Below are positions 16,750 to 26,602 of a stretch of DNA of 64,000 nt, in pieces. The position numbers and the translations under genes are program-made. Each line of letters begins with the position of its first letter. The first letter of the stretch is position 1. The DNA is from Methanofollis ethanolicus (GTDB lineage Archaea; Halobacteriota; Methanomicrobia; Methanomicrobiales; Methanofollaceae), in contig NZ_BCNW01000001.1 in the NCBI RefSeq assembly GCF_001571385.1, forward strand, positions 2,581,470 to 2,645,469, written 5' to 3'. Under the pieces are notes generated by a model. The model saw only the letters and a program-made list of their open reading frames with translations, had not been told where the DNA came from and ran no database searches.

Positions 16750-17937
16750 ATGACCGATATTGAACAGATCGTACTGAGGACTATTCTGGACAGCAGAGGG
16801 AACCCGACCGTCGAGGCAGAGATCTACACCTGTTGCGGGTTCGGCCGGGCAGCCGCACCGAGCGGCGCATCCACCGGGACATGGGAGGCAAAGGTCAGGT
16901 CACCACGCGAGGCGGTTCCCGCCGCACGCGAACACCTCGTCCCCACGCTCGTCGGGCTCGACACCGCGGATCAGGCAGGTTTTGACAGGGCCCTTCACGA
17001 GGCCGACGGGACTGCGGACTTTTCGAACATCGGCGCAAACGTGACCGTTGCACTCTCCCTCGCATGCGCGAAGGCTGCGGCGAATTCGTTCGGCATCCCG
17101 CTCTTCCGGTACCTTGGCGGGGCCTTCGCCCGGAAGACTCCCTTACCCCTTGGCAATGTCATCGGCGGCGGGGCGCATGCCACGAACGCCACCGACATCC
17201 AGGAGTTCCTGGTCATCCCGACCGGCGCCTCCTGTGCAGACGAAGCAGTCTTTGCAAATGCCGCCGTCCACAAAAAGGTGAAGGATTTGCTCGTCAAGGC
17301 GGGCAAGGGCTGTGGCAAGGGCGACGAAGGCGCGTGGGCACCGAGGATCTCCGACGCAGAAGCGTTCGAATTCCTGAACCAGGCTATCGGAGCCGTCTCC
17401 GACGAACTGAACTTCGCGATCGACATGGGTATCGACGTCGCATCCAGCGAGATGTGGAACGGAAACACCTATGTGTACAGTGACATGAAGAGGACGACCG
17501 AAGACCAGGTCGCCTATATCACCGAACTGGTAGACCGTTACAACCTCGCCTATGTGGAAGACCCCCTCGTCGAGGAGGACTTCGAGGGCTTTGCCAGAAT
17601 CAACAGACAGGTCGGAGACCGGTGCCTGATCTGCGGCGACGACCTCTATGTCACCAATGCCGAGCGGATCATGCGCGGGATCGAGACAGATGCCTCGAAC
17701 TGCGTGCTGATCAAGCCCAACCAGATCGGGACGCTGACCGACACCTTCGAGGCTGTCCACCTGGCAAAATCCCACAGCATGGACACGGTGATGAGTCACC
17801 GGTCCGGAGAAACGACCGACGAAACTATCGCCCATCTTGCCACCGCATTCGAATGCAGGTTGCTGAAATCGGGGGTCGTGGGCGGAGAAAGAATCGCAAA
17901 ACTGAATGAACTGATACGTATTGAGGAGCTGATCTAA
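16750..17937 (+). CDS. eno: enolase (phosphopyruvate hydratase)
   Basis: Enolase interconverts 2-phosphoglycerate and phosphoenolpyruvate. The 395-residue protein has [11 protein letters not shown] at the start, the Mg-binding and catalytic region [11 protein letters not shown], the catalytic lysine motif [11 protein letters not shown] and SHRSGETTD. It is slightly shorter than many enolases (about 420-430) but lacks nothing essential. It follows rpoK by four bases and precedes rps2 by two, inside the ribosomal protein operon as in many archaea. Confidence 0.96.
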   Translation: MTDIEQIVLRTILDSRGNPTVEAEIYTCCGFGRAAAPSGASTGTWEAKVRSPREAVPAAREHLVPTLVGLDTADQAGFDRALHEADGTADFSNIGANVTVALSLACAKAAANSFGIPLFRYLGGAFARKTPLPLGNVIGGGAHATNATDIQEFLVIPTGASCADEAVFANAAVHKKVKDLLVKAGKGCGKGDEGAWAPRISDAEAFEFLNQAIGAVSDELNFAIDMGIDVASSEMWNGNTYVYSDMKRTTEDQVAYITELVDRYNLAYVEDPLVEEDFEGFARINRQVGDRCLICGDDLYVTNAERIMRGIETDASNCVLIKPNQIGTLTDTFEAVHLAKSHSMDTVMSHRSGETTDETIAHLATAFECRLLKSGVVGGERIAKLNELIRIEELI

Positions 17938-17939
17938 AC

Positions 17940-18551
17940 ATGGTTGAAGAGACTGAGATGGAAATTGTGCTGAACGAGCCCCTCGTTCCGGTGGAAGAGT
18001 ACCTCGCCGCAGGAGTCCACATCGGCACGCAGCAGAAGAGCCAGGACATGATGAAGTTCATCTACCGCGTGCGCGGGGACGGACTGTACATCCTTGACAT
18101 CAGAGCAACCGACGAGCGCATCAAGACCGCGGCGAAGTTCCTTTCCGGTTACGACGCCCCGAAGGTCCTCATCGTCGCTTCCCGCCAGTACGCCCAGTAC
18201 CCGGCAAAGAAGTTCGCCGACGCCATCGGAGGCACCGCGGCTATCGGGCGGTACATCCCCGGTCTCATGACCAATCCGAACTTCCACGGCTACGTGGAGC
18301 CCGAAGTCGTCGTCGTCACCGACCCGATGGGCGACGCTCAGGCGATCAAGGAAGCGATCCAGAACGGGATACCAGTCATCGGCCTCTGCGACACGAACAA
18401 CATGACCAGCAACCTCGACATGGTCATCCCGACAAACAACAAGGGCAGAAAGGCACTCTCCCTCGTCTACTACCTCCTCACCAGAGAGATCCTCCATCTC
18501 CGCGGTGTTTCCACCTCCTATACCCTCGAGGACTTCGAGACCGAACTGTAA
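17940..18551 (+). CDS. rps2: small ribosomal subunit protein uS2
   Basis: The 203-residue uS2 contains [35 protein letters not shown] and VIGLCDTNN, all typical of archaeal uS2. It joins the 30S late, near the platform. The short N-terminal extension ([16 protein letters not shown]) is common in Methanomicrobiales. Memo follows after 12 bases with an aaggagg site. Confidence 0.96.
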   Translation: MVEETEMEIVLNEPLVPVEEYLAAGVHIGTQQKSQDMMKFIYRVRGDGLYILDIRATDERIKTAAKFLSGYDAPKVLIVASRQYAQYPAKKFADAIGGTAAIGRYIPGLMTNPNFHGYVEPEVVVVTDPMGDAQAIKEAIQNGIPVIGLCDTNNMTSNLDMVIPTNNKGRKALSLVYYLLTREILHLRGVSTSYTLEDFETEL

Positions 18552-18563
18552 GGAGGAAGAGAG

Positions 18564-19352
18564 ATGCAGACGAGGGCATGCACCGTCGCAGGCATGTTCT
18601 ATCCGGGAGACCCCGCTCATCTCGAGCAGTTCCTCGGCATGGTCACCCCTGAACCGGTGACCGACATGCCTGACGCCCTCGGTATCGTCGCACCCCATGC
18701 AGGTTATCCATATTCAGGTGCCGTGGCGGCCCGGGCTTATGCCGCCATACCACCCTCTTTTGACGGGACATTCATCATCATCGGGCCAAGCCACCACGGT
18801 TTTACGACCTCCGCCTCGGCGATACCATGGGAGACTCCCCTTGGCATCGTGGACGTCGACGCCGACCTCGTGCAGGCGATCGGCGTGCCGATCGACGACG
18901 ATGCACACGCCACCGAACACTCAATCGAGGTCCAGGTGCCTTTCATCAAGTACCACTTTCCGCGGGCCAGGATCGCACCGATCATGATGGGCGACCAGAG
19001 CCTCAGGAGCGCGGAGAAACTTGCAAAGGCAATCGTAGCCGCAGTCAGGAAGACCGGCCGCAAGGTGCGGATCGTCGCCTCCAGCGACTTCTCCCATTAT
19101 ATCCCGGAGGACCTCGCGCACCATGTGGACCTGCAGGCGATCGAGGCATTGAAGACTCTCGACGTCCCGGAGTTCTACCGGAAGATCGAGTATCTCGACG
19201 TCAGCGCATGCGGGTACGGCCCGATCGCGACGATGGTCCTTGCCTGCAAGGCATTCGGCGCGACCGAAGGGAGGTTGCTCACCTATACCACGAGCGGAGA
19301 GGTGACCGGCGACCCCCTTGTCGTCGGATATGCTGCCATAGCGGTGGTGTAG
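18564..19352 (+). CDS. MEMO1 family protein (AmmeMemoRadiSam system protein B)
   Basis: The 262-residue protein has AGMFYPGDP at the start, then APHAGYPYSGAVAARAY, IIGPSHHGF and ASSDFSHY, the histidine- and aspartate-rich motifs of the Memo family, which is related to extradiol dioxygenases. Its reaction is not established. The gene sits between rps2 and mevalonate kinase, as in many Euryarchaeota, and no AMMECR1 or partner radical SAM gene is next to it here. The ATG follows aaggagg. Confidence 0.9.
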   Translation: MQTRACTVAGMFYPGDPAHLEQFLGMVTPEPVTDMPDALGIVAPHAGYPYSGAVAARAYAAIPPSFDGTFIIIGPSHHGFTTSASAIPWETPLGIVDVDADLVQAIGVPIDDDAHATEHSIEVQVPFIKYHFPRARIAPIMMGDQSLRSAEKLAKAIVAAVRKTGRKVRIVASSDFSHYIPEDLAHHVDLQAIEALKTLDVPEFYRKIEYLDVSACGYGPIATMVLACKAFGATEGRLLTYTTSGEVTGDPLVVGYAAIAVV

Positions 19353-19353
19353 A

Positions 19354-20223
19354 GTGGCGACCTGGAGCGCCCCCGGTAAGGTATTTCTTTTTGGAGAGCA
19401 CGCTGTTGTCTATGGGAAACCAGGCGTGGCGATGGCGATCAGGCCGCGCGTGGCGGTGACGGTGAGGAGGGTAAAAAACCCCGCACCAGTCCGTTCTCCC
19501 TATATAGACGAGTGTTTCCGTTCGACCGGGGTACAGGGGAGCGTTTATATCAGGTCGCAACTCCCGAGTTCGTCAGGGCTCGGGTCCTCAGCGGCGGTGA
19601 CCACCGCCACCCTCGCCGCCATCTCAGACGAGTTCGGCCTCGGCTTTACAAAGGACGAGATCGCAGAGCGCGCCTTTGCGATCGAGAAGAAAGTCCAGAA
19701 CGGAAGAGCGAGCCCGACCGATACCTATGTAACGACCTTCGGCGGGATCGTGCTGATCACGAAAGGATCGAAACGACGCCTGCCGCCGCAGAGCCTCCAC
19801 CTCGTCATCGGCAACACCCTCGTCCCCCATTCGACCGCAAAAATGGTGGAGCACGTGGCACAGATGCACCAGAAACACCCCGCCATCGTCAACCCGATCA
19901 TGGACTCGATCGGGGCGGTGACCACCCAGGCGATCAAGTGCATGAACAAACCGCAGCAGCTCGGTCACTGCATGGACGTCAACAACGCCCTCCTTGAGGC
20001 ACTCGGCGTCGGCCACCCCGCTCTCTCCAAACTTGTCCTGACCGCCCGTGCGGCCGGGGCCTTCGGCGCGAAGGTCACCGGTGCCGGCGGAGGAGGGTGC
20101 ATGGTAGCGCTCTGCCCGAAACACGCAAAGAACTGGGTCGCAGGGGCGATGGACGCCACAGGCGCAAAGTCGATCATCACCACCATCGACACGACCGGCA
20201 TACGCAAAGAGAAAGATGGATGA
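19354..20223 (+). CDS. mvk: mevalonate kinase
   Basis: Mevalonate kinase phosphorylates mevalonate for archaeal lipid synthesis. The 289-residue GHMP kinase has APGKVFLFGEHAVVYG at the N-terminus, the ATP loop LPSSSGLGSSAAV, and the C-terminal KVTGAGGGGCMVAL. It starts with GTG one base after memo, and its end overlaps ipk by eight bases. Together with ipk, fni and idsA it forms the modified archaeal mevalonate pathway. Confidence 0.95.
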   Translation: MATWSAPGKVFLFGEHAVVYGKPGVAMAIRPRVAVTVRRVKNPAPVRSPYIDECFRSTGVQGSVYIRSQLPSSSGLGSSAAVTTATLAAISDEFGLGFTKDEIAERAFAIEKKVQNGRASPTDTYVTTFGGIVLITKGSKRRLPPQSLHLVIGNTLVPHSTAKMVEHVAQMHQKHPAIVNPIMDSIGAVTTQAIKCMNKPQQLGHCMDVNNALLEALGVGHPALSKLVLTARAAGAFGAKVTGAGGGGCMVALCPKHAKNWVAGAMDATGAKSIITTIDTTGIRKEKDG

Positions 20224-20971
20224 AAAGATTATTCTGCTAAAATTCGGCGGAAGTATCATTACCGACAAGGCTGGAACCGGCGCCGTCGATCATGCCCGCC
20301 TTGCCGCGCTTGCCGGAGAGATCGCACAACGGCCCGGCCTCAGGCTTGTTCTGGTCCACGGGGCCGGGTCATGCGGCCACCCTGAAGCCGCCCGATACCA
20401 TCTCCAGGAGGGAGTCGGCCCCGCAAACAAAGAAGGGATAGCCGTCACCCATGAGGCGGTCGCCGGTCTCAACAGGGCAGTCGTGACCGCGCTGCGTGAG
20501 CACGGTGTGGACGCCGTCGGCATCCACCCCCTGGCCGGATGCCGTGCCGACAACCGACATCTCATATCCTGTGAGCACCTACCTATTGTACAACTGGTGC
20601 GGCTCGGCATTACCCCGGTTCTTCATGGAGACGTGGTGATGGACGCGAGTCGTGGTGCCTGCATCATTTCAGGCGATCAGATCATCCGGTACCTTGCCGT
20701 AGCCCTTGGGGCGGCCCGCGTCGGTCTTGCGACCGACGTGCCCGGCGTCCTTGACAACGGTGCGGTGGTACCGGTGATCACAAGGGACACAGTCGGACGT
20801 CTGTCTATCGGGTGTTCAGGGAACACCGACGTGACTGGCGGGATGAAAGGGAAGATCACGGAACTCCTCGCACTCGCAGACGAGGGTATCGAATCGCACA
20901 TATTCCATGTCTCCCGGACGGCCGCATTCCTTGACGGGAAGGGTCACGGCGGCACGATAGTCAGAAAGTGA
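20216..20971 (+). CDS. ipk: isopentenyl phosphate kinase
   Basis: This amino acid kinase family enzyme makes isopentenyl diphosphate from the monophosphate, the step replacing the classical decarboxylase route in archaea. The 251-residue product has ILLKFGGSIITDK, LVHGAGSCGHP with the substrate-binding histidine, GDVVMDASRG, ATDVPGV and DVTGGMKGKI. The start overlaps the mvk end. The spacer to fni is short and carries an aggagg site. Confidence 0.95.
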   Translation: MDEKIILLKFGGSIITDKAGTGAVDHARLAALAGEIAQRPGLRLVLVHGAGSCGHPEAARYHLQEGVGPANKEGIAVTHEAVAGLNRAVVTALREHGVDAVGIHPLAGCRADNRHLISCEHLPIVQLVRLGITPVLHGDVVMDASRGACIISGDQIIRYLAVALGAARVGLATDVPGVLDNGAVVPVITRDTVGRLSIGCSGNTDVTGGMKGKITELLALADEGIESHIFHVSRTAAFLDGKGHGGTIVRK

Positions 20972-21022
20972 AAGAAAAAAGAAGGACAGGGACAGGCACA
21001 CCAGAGAACAGGAGGAATTCAT

Positions 21023-22066
21023 ATCAAAGAGAGTACACAGACGTCCTCGCGGAAGCTGGACCACCTGCGGATCTGCTGCGAGAAGCAGGTTGAAGTCGGC
21101 AGCGCAGGCTTTGAAGACGTCAAACTGGTGCATACCGCCCTTCCAGAATGTGACCTTGATGCGATCAGGCTGGAGACCAGGTTTCTCGGCGCACGTCTTG
21201 CGGCGCCGCTCTTCATCGCCGCCATGACAGGCGGCCACCCTGCAACGACCGAGGTCAACAGGCGACTTGCACGGGTCGCGGAGAGTTTCGGCCTTGCTAT
21301 GGGTGTCGGGTCGCAACGCGCGGCCCTCGAACACCGGGATCTTGCAGAGAGTTTCTCGGTCGTGCGCGACGAGGCGCCTCATGCCTTCATCTGTGCCAAC
21401 CTCGGCGCAGTGCAATTACGGGAGCACGGGACAGAGTGGGCCGAGCGCGCGGTGGAGATGATCGGGGCCGACGCCCTCTGCGTCCACCTGAACTTCCTGC
21501 AGGAGGCGATCCAGCCCGAGGGCGACCACAATGCCCGTGGCTGCCTTGCCGCCATCGCCGACCTCTGCGAGAACTTCAAGACGCCGGTGATCGTCAAGGA
21601 GACCGGAGCAGGCATCTCGAAAGAGACGGCCGGCCTGATCTGGGGCGCAGGCGCCGCAGCGATCGACCTCGGCGGTTTCGGTGGCACCTCGTGGGCGGCG
21701 GTCGAAGTCGAGAGGGCCAAAGAAGATCGTCTGCGCGCGCTCGGGAAGGCGTTCCTCGACTGGGGCATCCCGACCGTGGTGAGTCTCCACGAGGTGGCGG
21801 GAAGCGGCCCGGTGATCGCCACCGGAGGCGTGAGGAATGGAATAGACATCGCGAAGGCCCTCGCACTCGGGGCCGACCTCGGCGGGATGGCCCTGCCCCT
21901 GCTGAAACCCGCGATGGACGGAGAAGAGGCGCTTACGGCGGTCGTATCTACAGTCCTGCAGGAACTGCGGGCCGCCATGTTCCTCACCGGATCTGGCAGC
22001 GTTGCCGATCTCAGGAAAACACGGGCTTATATTACCGGTACGACCCGGCAGATGCTCGAAGAATAG
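21023..22066 (+). CDS. fni: type 2 isopentenyl-diphosphate isomerase, probable AUC start
   Basis: The FMN- and NADPH-dependent isomerase interconverts IPP and DMAPP. Motifs include TGGHPAT, GVGSQRAAL, HLNFLQEAIQPEGD, VKETGAGIS, DLGGFGGTSW and ATGGVRNGID. The first usual start codon in frame is GTG 21128, but 35 codons upstream encode SSRKLDHLRICC and GFEDVKLVH, the conserved N-terminus including the substrate-binding Arg-Lys of the family. The frame has no ATG, GTG or TTG there; a perfect AGGAGG (21010-21015) lies seven bases before ATC 21023. I therefore call AUC initiation; a base error at that codon is the alternative. Confidence 0.85.
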   Translation: MKESTQTSSRKLDHLRICCEKQVEVGSAGFEDVKLVHTALPECDLDAIRLETRFLGARLAAPLFIAAMTGGHPATTEVNRRLARVAESFGLAMGVGSQRAALEHRDLAESFSVVRDEAPHAFICANLGAVQLREHGTEWAERAVEMIGADALCVHLNFLQEAIQPEGDHNARGCLAAIADLCENFKTPVIVKETGAGISKETAGLIWGAGAAAIDLGGFGGTSWAAVEVERAKEDRLRALGKAFLDWGIPTVVSLHEVAGSGPVIATGGVRNGIDIAKALALGADLGGMALPLLKPAMDGEEALTAVVSTVLQELRAAMFLTGSGSVADLRKTRAYITGTTRQMLEE

Positions 22067-22086
22067 GATTCATACGGAGACAAAAA

Positions 22087-23424
22087 ATGGATACAGAAAT
22101 TGTTGCAGTGGGCGGCTATAACGAAGTCGGCCGGAACATGACCGCCGTCCGGTGTGGAAAAGAGATCGTCATCTTCGATATGGGCATCAGGCTCGACCAG
22201 ATCATGATCCACGAGGACGCGGAGATCGAGAATATGCACTCCCTCGATCTGATCGAGATGAAGGCCATCCCCGACGACACCATGATGAACACGGTGGAAG
22301 GGAGCGTGAAGGCGATCGTCTGCACGCACGGCCACCTCGACCATATCGGGGCGATCCCGAAACTCGCGCACCGGTACAACGCACCCATTATCGGGACGCC
22401 GTACACGGTCGAACTGATCAAACAGCAGATCCAGGGCGAACAGAAGTTCGGGGTCACCAACAAAATCCAGGTGCTGAAGGCGGGCAACCGGTACCGGATC
22501 TCCCCGAACCTCACCCTTGAGTTCGTCAAGATGCAGCACTCGATCATCGACACGGTGATGGCGGTGCTCCACACGAAAGACGGTGCCGTCGTCTATGCGA
22601 ACGACTTCAAGCTCGACCGGACGCCTGTGATCGGCGAACCGCCCGACTTCGCCCGCCTCCGTCAGATAGGGAAGGAAGGGGTGCTCGCCCTCATCGTCGA
22701 GAGCACGAACATCGAGAAGAAGGGCAGGTGTCCGAGCGAACGGATCGCCCGCGACCTTGTCAGGGACACGATCACCAGTTACGAGGACGACAAGAACGCG
22801 ATCATTGTCTCGACCTTCTCTTCACACATTTCACGTATCAAGACAATCGCCGAGTGCGCCCATGAGATCGGGAGAAAACCGGTCCTTCTCGGCCGCTCGA
22901 TGGAACGGTATTCGACGGCGGCCGAACAGCTCAAACTGGTCGCATTCCCCCAGAGCCTCTCGGTCTTCGGGAACAGGCGGACGGTGGACCGCACCCTGCG
23001 GCATATGATGAAGACCGGGAAGGACAAGTTCCTCCCGATCGTCACCGGTCACCAGGGCGAGAGCGGCGCCATCCTGACGCGGATTGCCCATGGCGACACG
23101 CCGTACAAGGTCGAGAAAGGCGACAAGATCCTCTTCTCGGCCAAGGTGATCCCGAACCCCATGAACTTCGGGCAGCGCCACCTCGTCGAGACTCTCCTGA
23201 AGATGAAGGGCGCCAGGATCTTCGATGAAATCCACGTGAGCGGCCACGCGTACCGTGAAGACCACTACGAACTGCTCCATCTCTTAAACCCCCAGCACAT
23301 CATTCCGTCCCACGGGAACATCGACATGACCGGTGAGTACATGCGGTTTGCCGAGGAGTGCGGTTACACCCTGAACAACGACGTCCACCTGCTCAGAAAC
23401 GGGCAGAGGGTCCTGTTGAAATAA
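22087..23424 (+). CDS. rnj: archaeal RNase J
   Basis: RNase J is a 5'-to-3' exoribonuclease of the metallo-beta-lactamase/beta-CASP superfamily. The 445-residue protein has GYNEVGRNM, the metal motif HGHLDHIG, HSIIDTV, ANDFKLDR, STFSSHISRI, GHQGE, and the C-terminal PSHGN. The ATG at 22087 follows the fni stop by 20 bases. Its place among lipid genes is usual in methanogens and need not mean a functional link. Confidence 0.93.
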   Translation: MDTEIVAVGGYNEVGRNMTAVRCGKEIVIFDMGIRLDQIMIHEDAEIENMHSLDLIEMKAIPDDTMMNTVEGSVKAIVCTHGHLDHIGAIPKLAHRYNAPIIGTPYTVELIKQQIQGEQKFGVTNKIQVLKAGNRYRISPNLTLEFVKMQHSIIDTVMAVLHTKDGAVVYANDFKLDRTPVIGEPPDFARLRQIGKEGVLALIVESTNIEKKGRCPSERIARDLVRDTITSYEDDKNAIIVSTFSSHISRIKTIAECAHEIGRKPVLLGRSMERYSTAAEQLKLVAFPQSLSVFGNRRTVDRTLRHMMKTGKDKFLPIVTGHQGESGAILTRIAHGDTPYKVEKGDKILFSAKVIPNPMNFGQRHLVETLLKMKGARIFDEIHVSGHAYREDHYELLHLLNPQHIIPSHGNIDMTGEYMRFAEECGYTLNNDVHLLRNGQRVLLK

Positions 23425-23437
23425 ACGAGGTTTTGTC

Positions 23438-24406
23438 ATGAGTGATCTGAAGACTTATCTTGAGAAAACCGCCGAGCAGGTCGACATCGCGCTCGAGCGG
23501 AATTTTGGAGACGTATTCGGCGACCTCTATAAGGCGAGCGCCCATCTCCTGCTCGCGGGCGGCAAGCGCCTGCGCCCGGCGGTGCTGCTCCTTGCAGCCA
23601 ACGCCGTGAAACCGGGTCGTGCCGACGACCTGATCACCGCGGCGATCGCGGTCGAGATGACTCACACCTTCACCCTTATCCATGACGACATCATGGACGG
23701 GGACGTGACAAGGCGGGGCGTGCCGACGGTCCACACGAAGTGGGACGAACCGACGGCGATCCTGGCGGGCGACGTGCTGTATGCGAAGTCCTTCGAGTAC
23801 ATCACCCATGCCCTCGCCGAGGACAGGGCGCGGGTGAAGGCGGTGACCCTCCTTGCCCGGACCTGCACGGAGATCTGCGAGGGACAGCACCAGGATATGG
23901 CCTTCGAGCAGAAGGGCGCCGAAGTCGAGGAGGCCGACTACATCGAGATGGCCGGGAAGAAAACTGGTGCCCTCTATGCAGCGGCGGCAGCGATCGGCGG
24001 GACTCTTGCCGGCGGGAATGCCATGCAGGTCGATGCCCTCTACCAGTACGGCATGAATGCCGGGATCGCCTTCCAGATCCAGGACGACCTCATCGACCTT
24101 CTGGCCCCCCCGGAGACGAGCGGAAAGGACAGGGCCTCCGACCTCCGCGAGGGGAAGCAGACCCTTATCGCCATCATCGCACGGGAGAAGGACCTCGACC
24201 TCTCGAAGTACCGCCATACCCTCACCACCACCGAGATCGACGCGGCGATCGCCGAGCTCGAAGGGGCGGGCGTGGTAGACGAGGTGCGGCGGGCCGCGGA
24301 GGAGAGGGTCGCGACGGCAAAGCGCGCGCTCTCTGTCCTGCCCGAATCGATGGAACGCACATATCTTGAGGAAATCGCGGATTACTTCCTGACACGGAGT
24401 TTCTAA
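23438..24406 (+). CDS. idsA: trans-prenyl diphosphate synthase (geranylgeranyl/farnesyl)
   Basis: The enzyme elongates allylic diphosphates to C15-C20 chains for archaeal ether lipids. The 322-residue protein has LLLAGGKRLRPAVLLL, the first aspartate-rich motif IHDDIMDGD and the second FQIQDDLIDL, plus GKDRASDLREGKQT. It follows RNase J by 13 bases and is one base from gltX. Product chain length cannot be fixed by eye. Confidence 0.93.
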   Translation: MSDLKTYLEKTAEQVDIALERNFGDVFGDLYKASAHLLLAGGKRLRPAVLLLAANAVKPGRADDLITAAIAVEMTHTFTLIHDDIMDGDVTRRGVPTVHTKWDEPTAILAGDVLYAKSFEYITHALAEDRARVKAVTLLARTCTEICEGQHQDMAFEQKGAEVEEADYIEMAGKKTGALYAAAAAIGGTLAGGNAMQVDALYQYGMNAGIAFQIQDDLIDLLAPPETSGKDRASDLREGKQTLIAIIAREKDLDLSKYRHTLTTTEIDAAIAELEGAGVVDEVRRAAEERVATAKRALSVLPESMERTYLEEIADYFLTRSF

Positions 24407-24407
24407 G

Positions 24408-26087
24408 ATGGAGACAGAGATCAGGAGAGTCCTGTACATCTACGCGCTCCAGAACGCGGTAAAACACGGCAATGTGCCGAATGCAAAGGCAGTGATGGGG
24501 AAGGTGCTCGGCGCCCACCCAGAACTCCGCCCGCATGCAAAGGATATCCCGGCCCTCCTCGCGGGCGTGCTCGACGAGGTCGCGGACCTGCCGGCAGAGT
24601 CATGGCAGGCAAAACTCCAGGAGATCGCTCCCGAACTTGTGGCCGAGATGAACGAGGTCAGGAAGGAGACAAAGAAGGAGCTCCCGCCCCTCGAAGGTGC
24701 CGAAAACGGCGTCGTGATGCGGTTTGCGCCCAACCCCTCCGGGCCCCTGCACCTGGGGCACGCCAGGGCGGCCTTCCTGAACGATGCCTATGTGAAGAGG
24801 TACGGCGGGAGATATGTCCTGCGGATCGAGGACACCGACCCGCGGCGGGTAGACCCCGAGGCCTATGAGATGGTCCAGGAAGACATCAGGAATCTGGGCC
24901 TTGGCATTACCGATATCGTCTACCAGAGCGACAGGATGGAGATTTACTACGACCTCTGCCGGCAACTCATCGAACTCGGCGGGGCATATGTCTGCACCTG
25001 CGACGCGGAGAGGTTCAGGGAACTGAAAATCGCGAAGACGGCCTGTCCGTGCCGGTCCCACACTGTCGAGGAGAACCTCGATCTCTGGGACCAGATGCTC
25101 GCCGAGAAGTTTGCCGAGGGGCAGGTGACAGTGCGGGTGAAGACCGACCTGACACATCCCGACCCGGCGATGCGCGATTTCTCCATCTTCAGGATCGTCG
25201 ACAGCCCGGCCCACCCGCGGATCGACGCCCGCGTCTATCCCCTGATGAACTTCTCGGTCGTGGCCGACGACCACCTCCTCGGCATCACCCACGTGATCCG
25301 GGGCAAGGACCATATCGCGAACACCCGCCGCCAGCAGTACATCTACGACTACTTCGGCTGGAAGGCGCCGGTGTACCGCCACTACGGCAGGATGGGTATC
25401 GAGGGGGTCGTCCTCTCGACCTCGTCGATGCGCGAGGGTATCAACGCCGGAACGTACACGGGCTGGGATGATATCCACCTCGGCACCCTGAGAGCGATCG
25501 CACGCCGGGGCATCGAGCCCGAAGCGGTGAAGGAGGCGGTCCTCGATATCGGTATCGGCGAGACCGACATCTCCTTCTCCTGGGAAAACCTGTACGCGAA
25601 GAACAAGGCGATCGTCGACCCGTCATCAGACCGCTTCTTCTTTGTCCCCGAACCTGTGCGGGTGACTGTCGAGGATGCGCCGGCACAGACGGCTGAAGTG
25701 CCCCTGTACCCGGGCAACGAGGCGCGGGGTGTGCGGAAACTTGCCTTTGAGAGTGTAGTCGTCCTGCCAAAGGTCGAGGTCGCGGGGGCCGGGATGATCC
25801 GGCTGAAGGATCTCTTCAATATCGAGATGAGAGGCGAGGGGCAGGCAGTCTATGCCGGCGACGACCTGGCGGCGGCGCGGGCGGCGAAGGCCCCGATCGT
25901 CCAGTGGCTCCCCGAGGGAGCGGGCATCCCCTGCACCGTCCTCACCCCGGAGGGCACGCTCACCGGACTCTGCGAGGCCGCGGTCGCTCGCTATGCGGGG
26001 AAGACCGTCCAGTTCGAGAGAGTTGGCTTTGTCAGGATTGACAGGGCCGACGAAACGGGCGTCGTCGGGTACTTCTCCCACCGGTGA
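24408..26087 (+). CDS. gltX: glutamyl-tRNA synthetase
   Basis: The 559-residue archaeal-type class I synthetase has FAPNPSGPLHLGHARAAF (HIGH motif as HLGH), RIEDTDPRR, and VLSTSSMREG for the KMSKS loop. An N-terminal helical region (about residues 1-90) is typical of archaeal enzymes, which usually charge both tRNA-Glu and tRNA-Gln. It is the last gene of the block; a T-rich run (26096-26110) follows the stop and may end transcription. Confidence 0.95.
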   Translation: METEIRRVLYIYALQNAVKHGNVPNAKAVMGKVLGAHPELRPHAKDIPALLAGVLDEVADLPAESWQAKLQEIAPELVAEMNEVRKETKKELPPLEGAENGVVMRFAPNPSGPLHLGHARAAFLNDAYVKRYGGRYVLRIEDTDPRRVDPEAYEMVQEDIRNLGLGITDIVYQSDRMEIYYDLCRQLIELGGAYVCTCDAERFRELKIAKTACPCRSHTVEENLDLWDQMLAEKFAEGQVTVRVKTDLTHPDPAMRDFSIFRIVDSPAHPRIDARVYPLMNFSVVADDHLLGITHVIRGKDHIANTRRQQYIYDYFGWKAPVYRHYGRMGIEGVVLSTSSMREGINAGTYTGWDDIHLGTLRAIARRGIEPEAVKEAVLDIGIGETDISFSWENLYAKNKAIVDPSSDRFFFVPEPVRVTVEDAPAQTAEVPLYPGNEARGVRKLAFESVVVLPKVEVAGAGMIRLKDLFNIEMRGEGQAVYAGDDLAAARAAKAPIVQWLPEGAGIPCTVLTPEGTLTGLCEAAVARYAGKTVQFERVGFVRIDRADETGVVGYFSHR

Positions 26088-26233
26088 AGAGATCTCTTTT
26101 TCTTTTTTTTGGGCTCGGAAGAATTTTTTTTGTTCTGTGAGAGGAGGCCACTCTATGGACCCCGGGATTTTGTCCTGGGCAGGGGACAGCAGAATCCTAA
26201 GACGAGACGCCGATCCACCGTCTTCAATCAAGA

Positions 26234-26462
26234 CCGGGGGACTACGCCCCCGGACAGCGAAGACCTGGCGGTCTTCTCGAACTCGCTGAAGCTCGTTCCC
26301 CGCTCACGATTGGACCTCGGTTGGGTGAAATCCTGCATTTTTATCCTAATGGCAGGGGGCGAACGAAGTGAGCATGAGAAAACCGGAGGTTTTCGAGGGG
26401 CCGGGGGGCGCAGCCCCCCGGCAGAGGCACTCCAGAATAGGCTTTCTACAAAGCCAATTTTT
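26234..26462 (+). repeat. copy of the dispersed intergenic repeat
   Basis: The copy has ccgggggactacgcccccgg (26234-26253), ccgggggg-cgcag-ccccccgg region (26401-26421), then cactccagaataggctttct (26428-26447) and tacaaagcc, matching the right half of the element at 3957-4204 almost base for base. The left end near 26110 is degraded. The surrounding spacer (26088-26602) otherwise holds only the promoter of the next gene. Confidence 0.6.
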
Positions 26463-26602
26463 TCGAGTTTTGAGAGGGGCGAGCATCGGCAATATCGAGA
26501 AAGCCATAAGACTTGCGATTATTCCCCGCAGGAGGATCGATTCTTTGTTCCATGGTTCACACCCCCGCACATCATATATACCCTCATCTCCCATGCACCC
26601 GC

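Noticed and set aside
21436-22086. In-frame upstream extension of the RNase J reading frame
   Set aside because: The extension overlaps fni in another frame; the conserved RNase J start is at ATG 22087.
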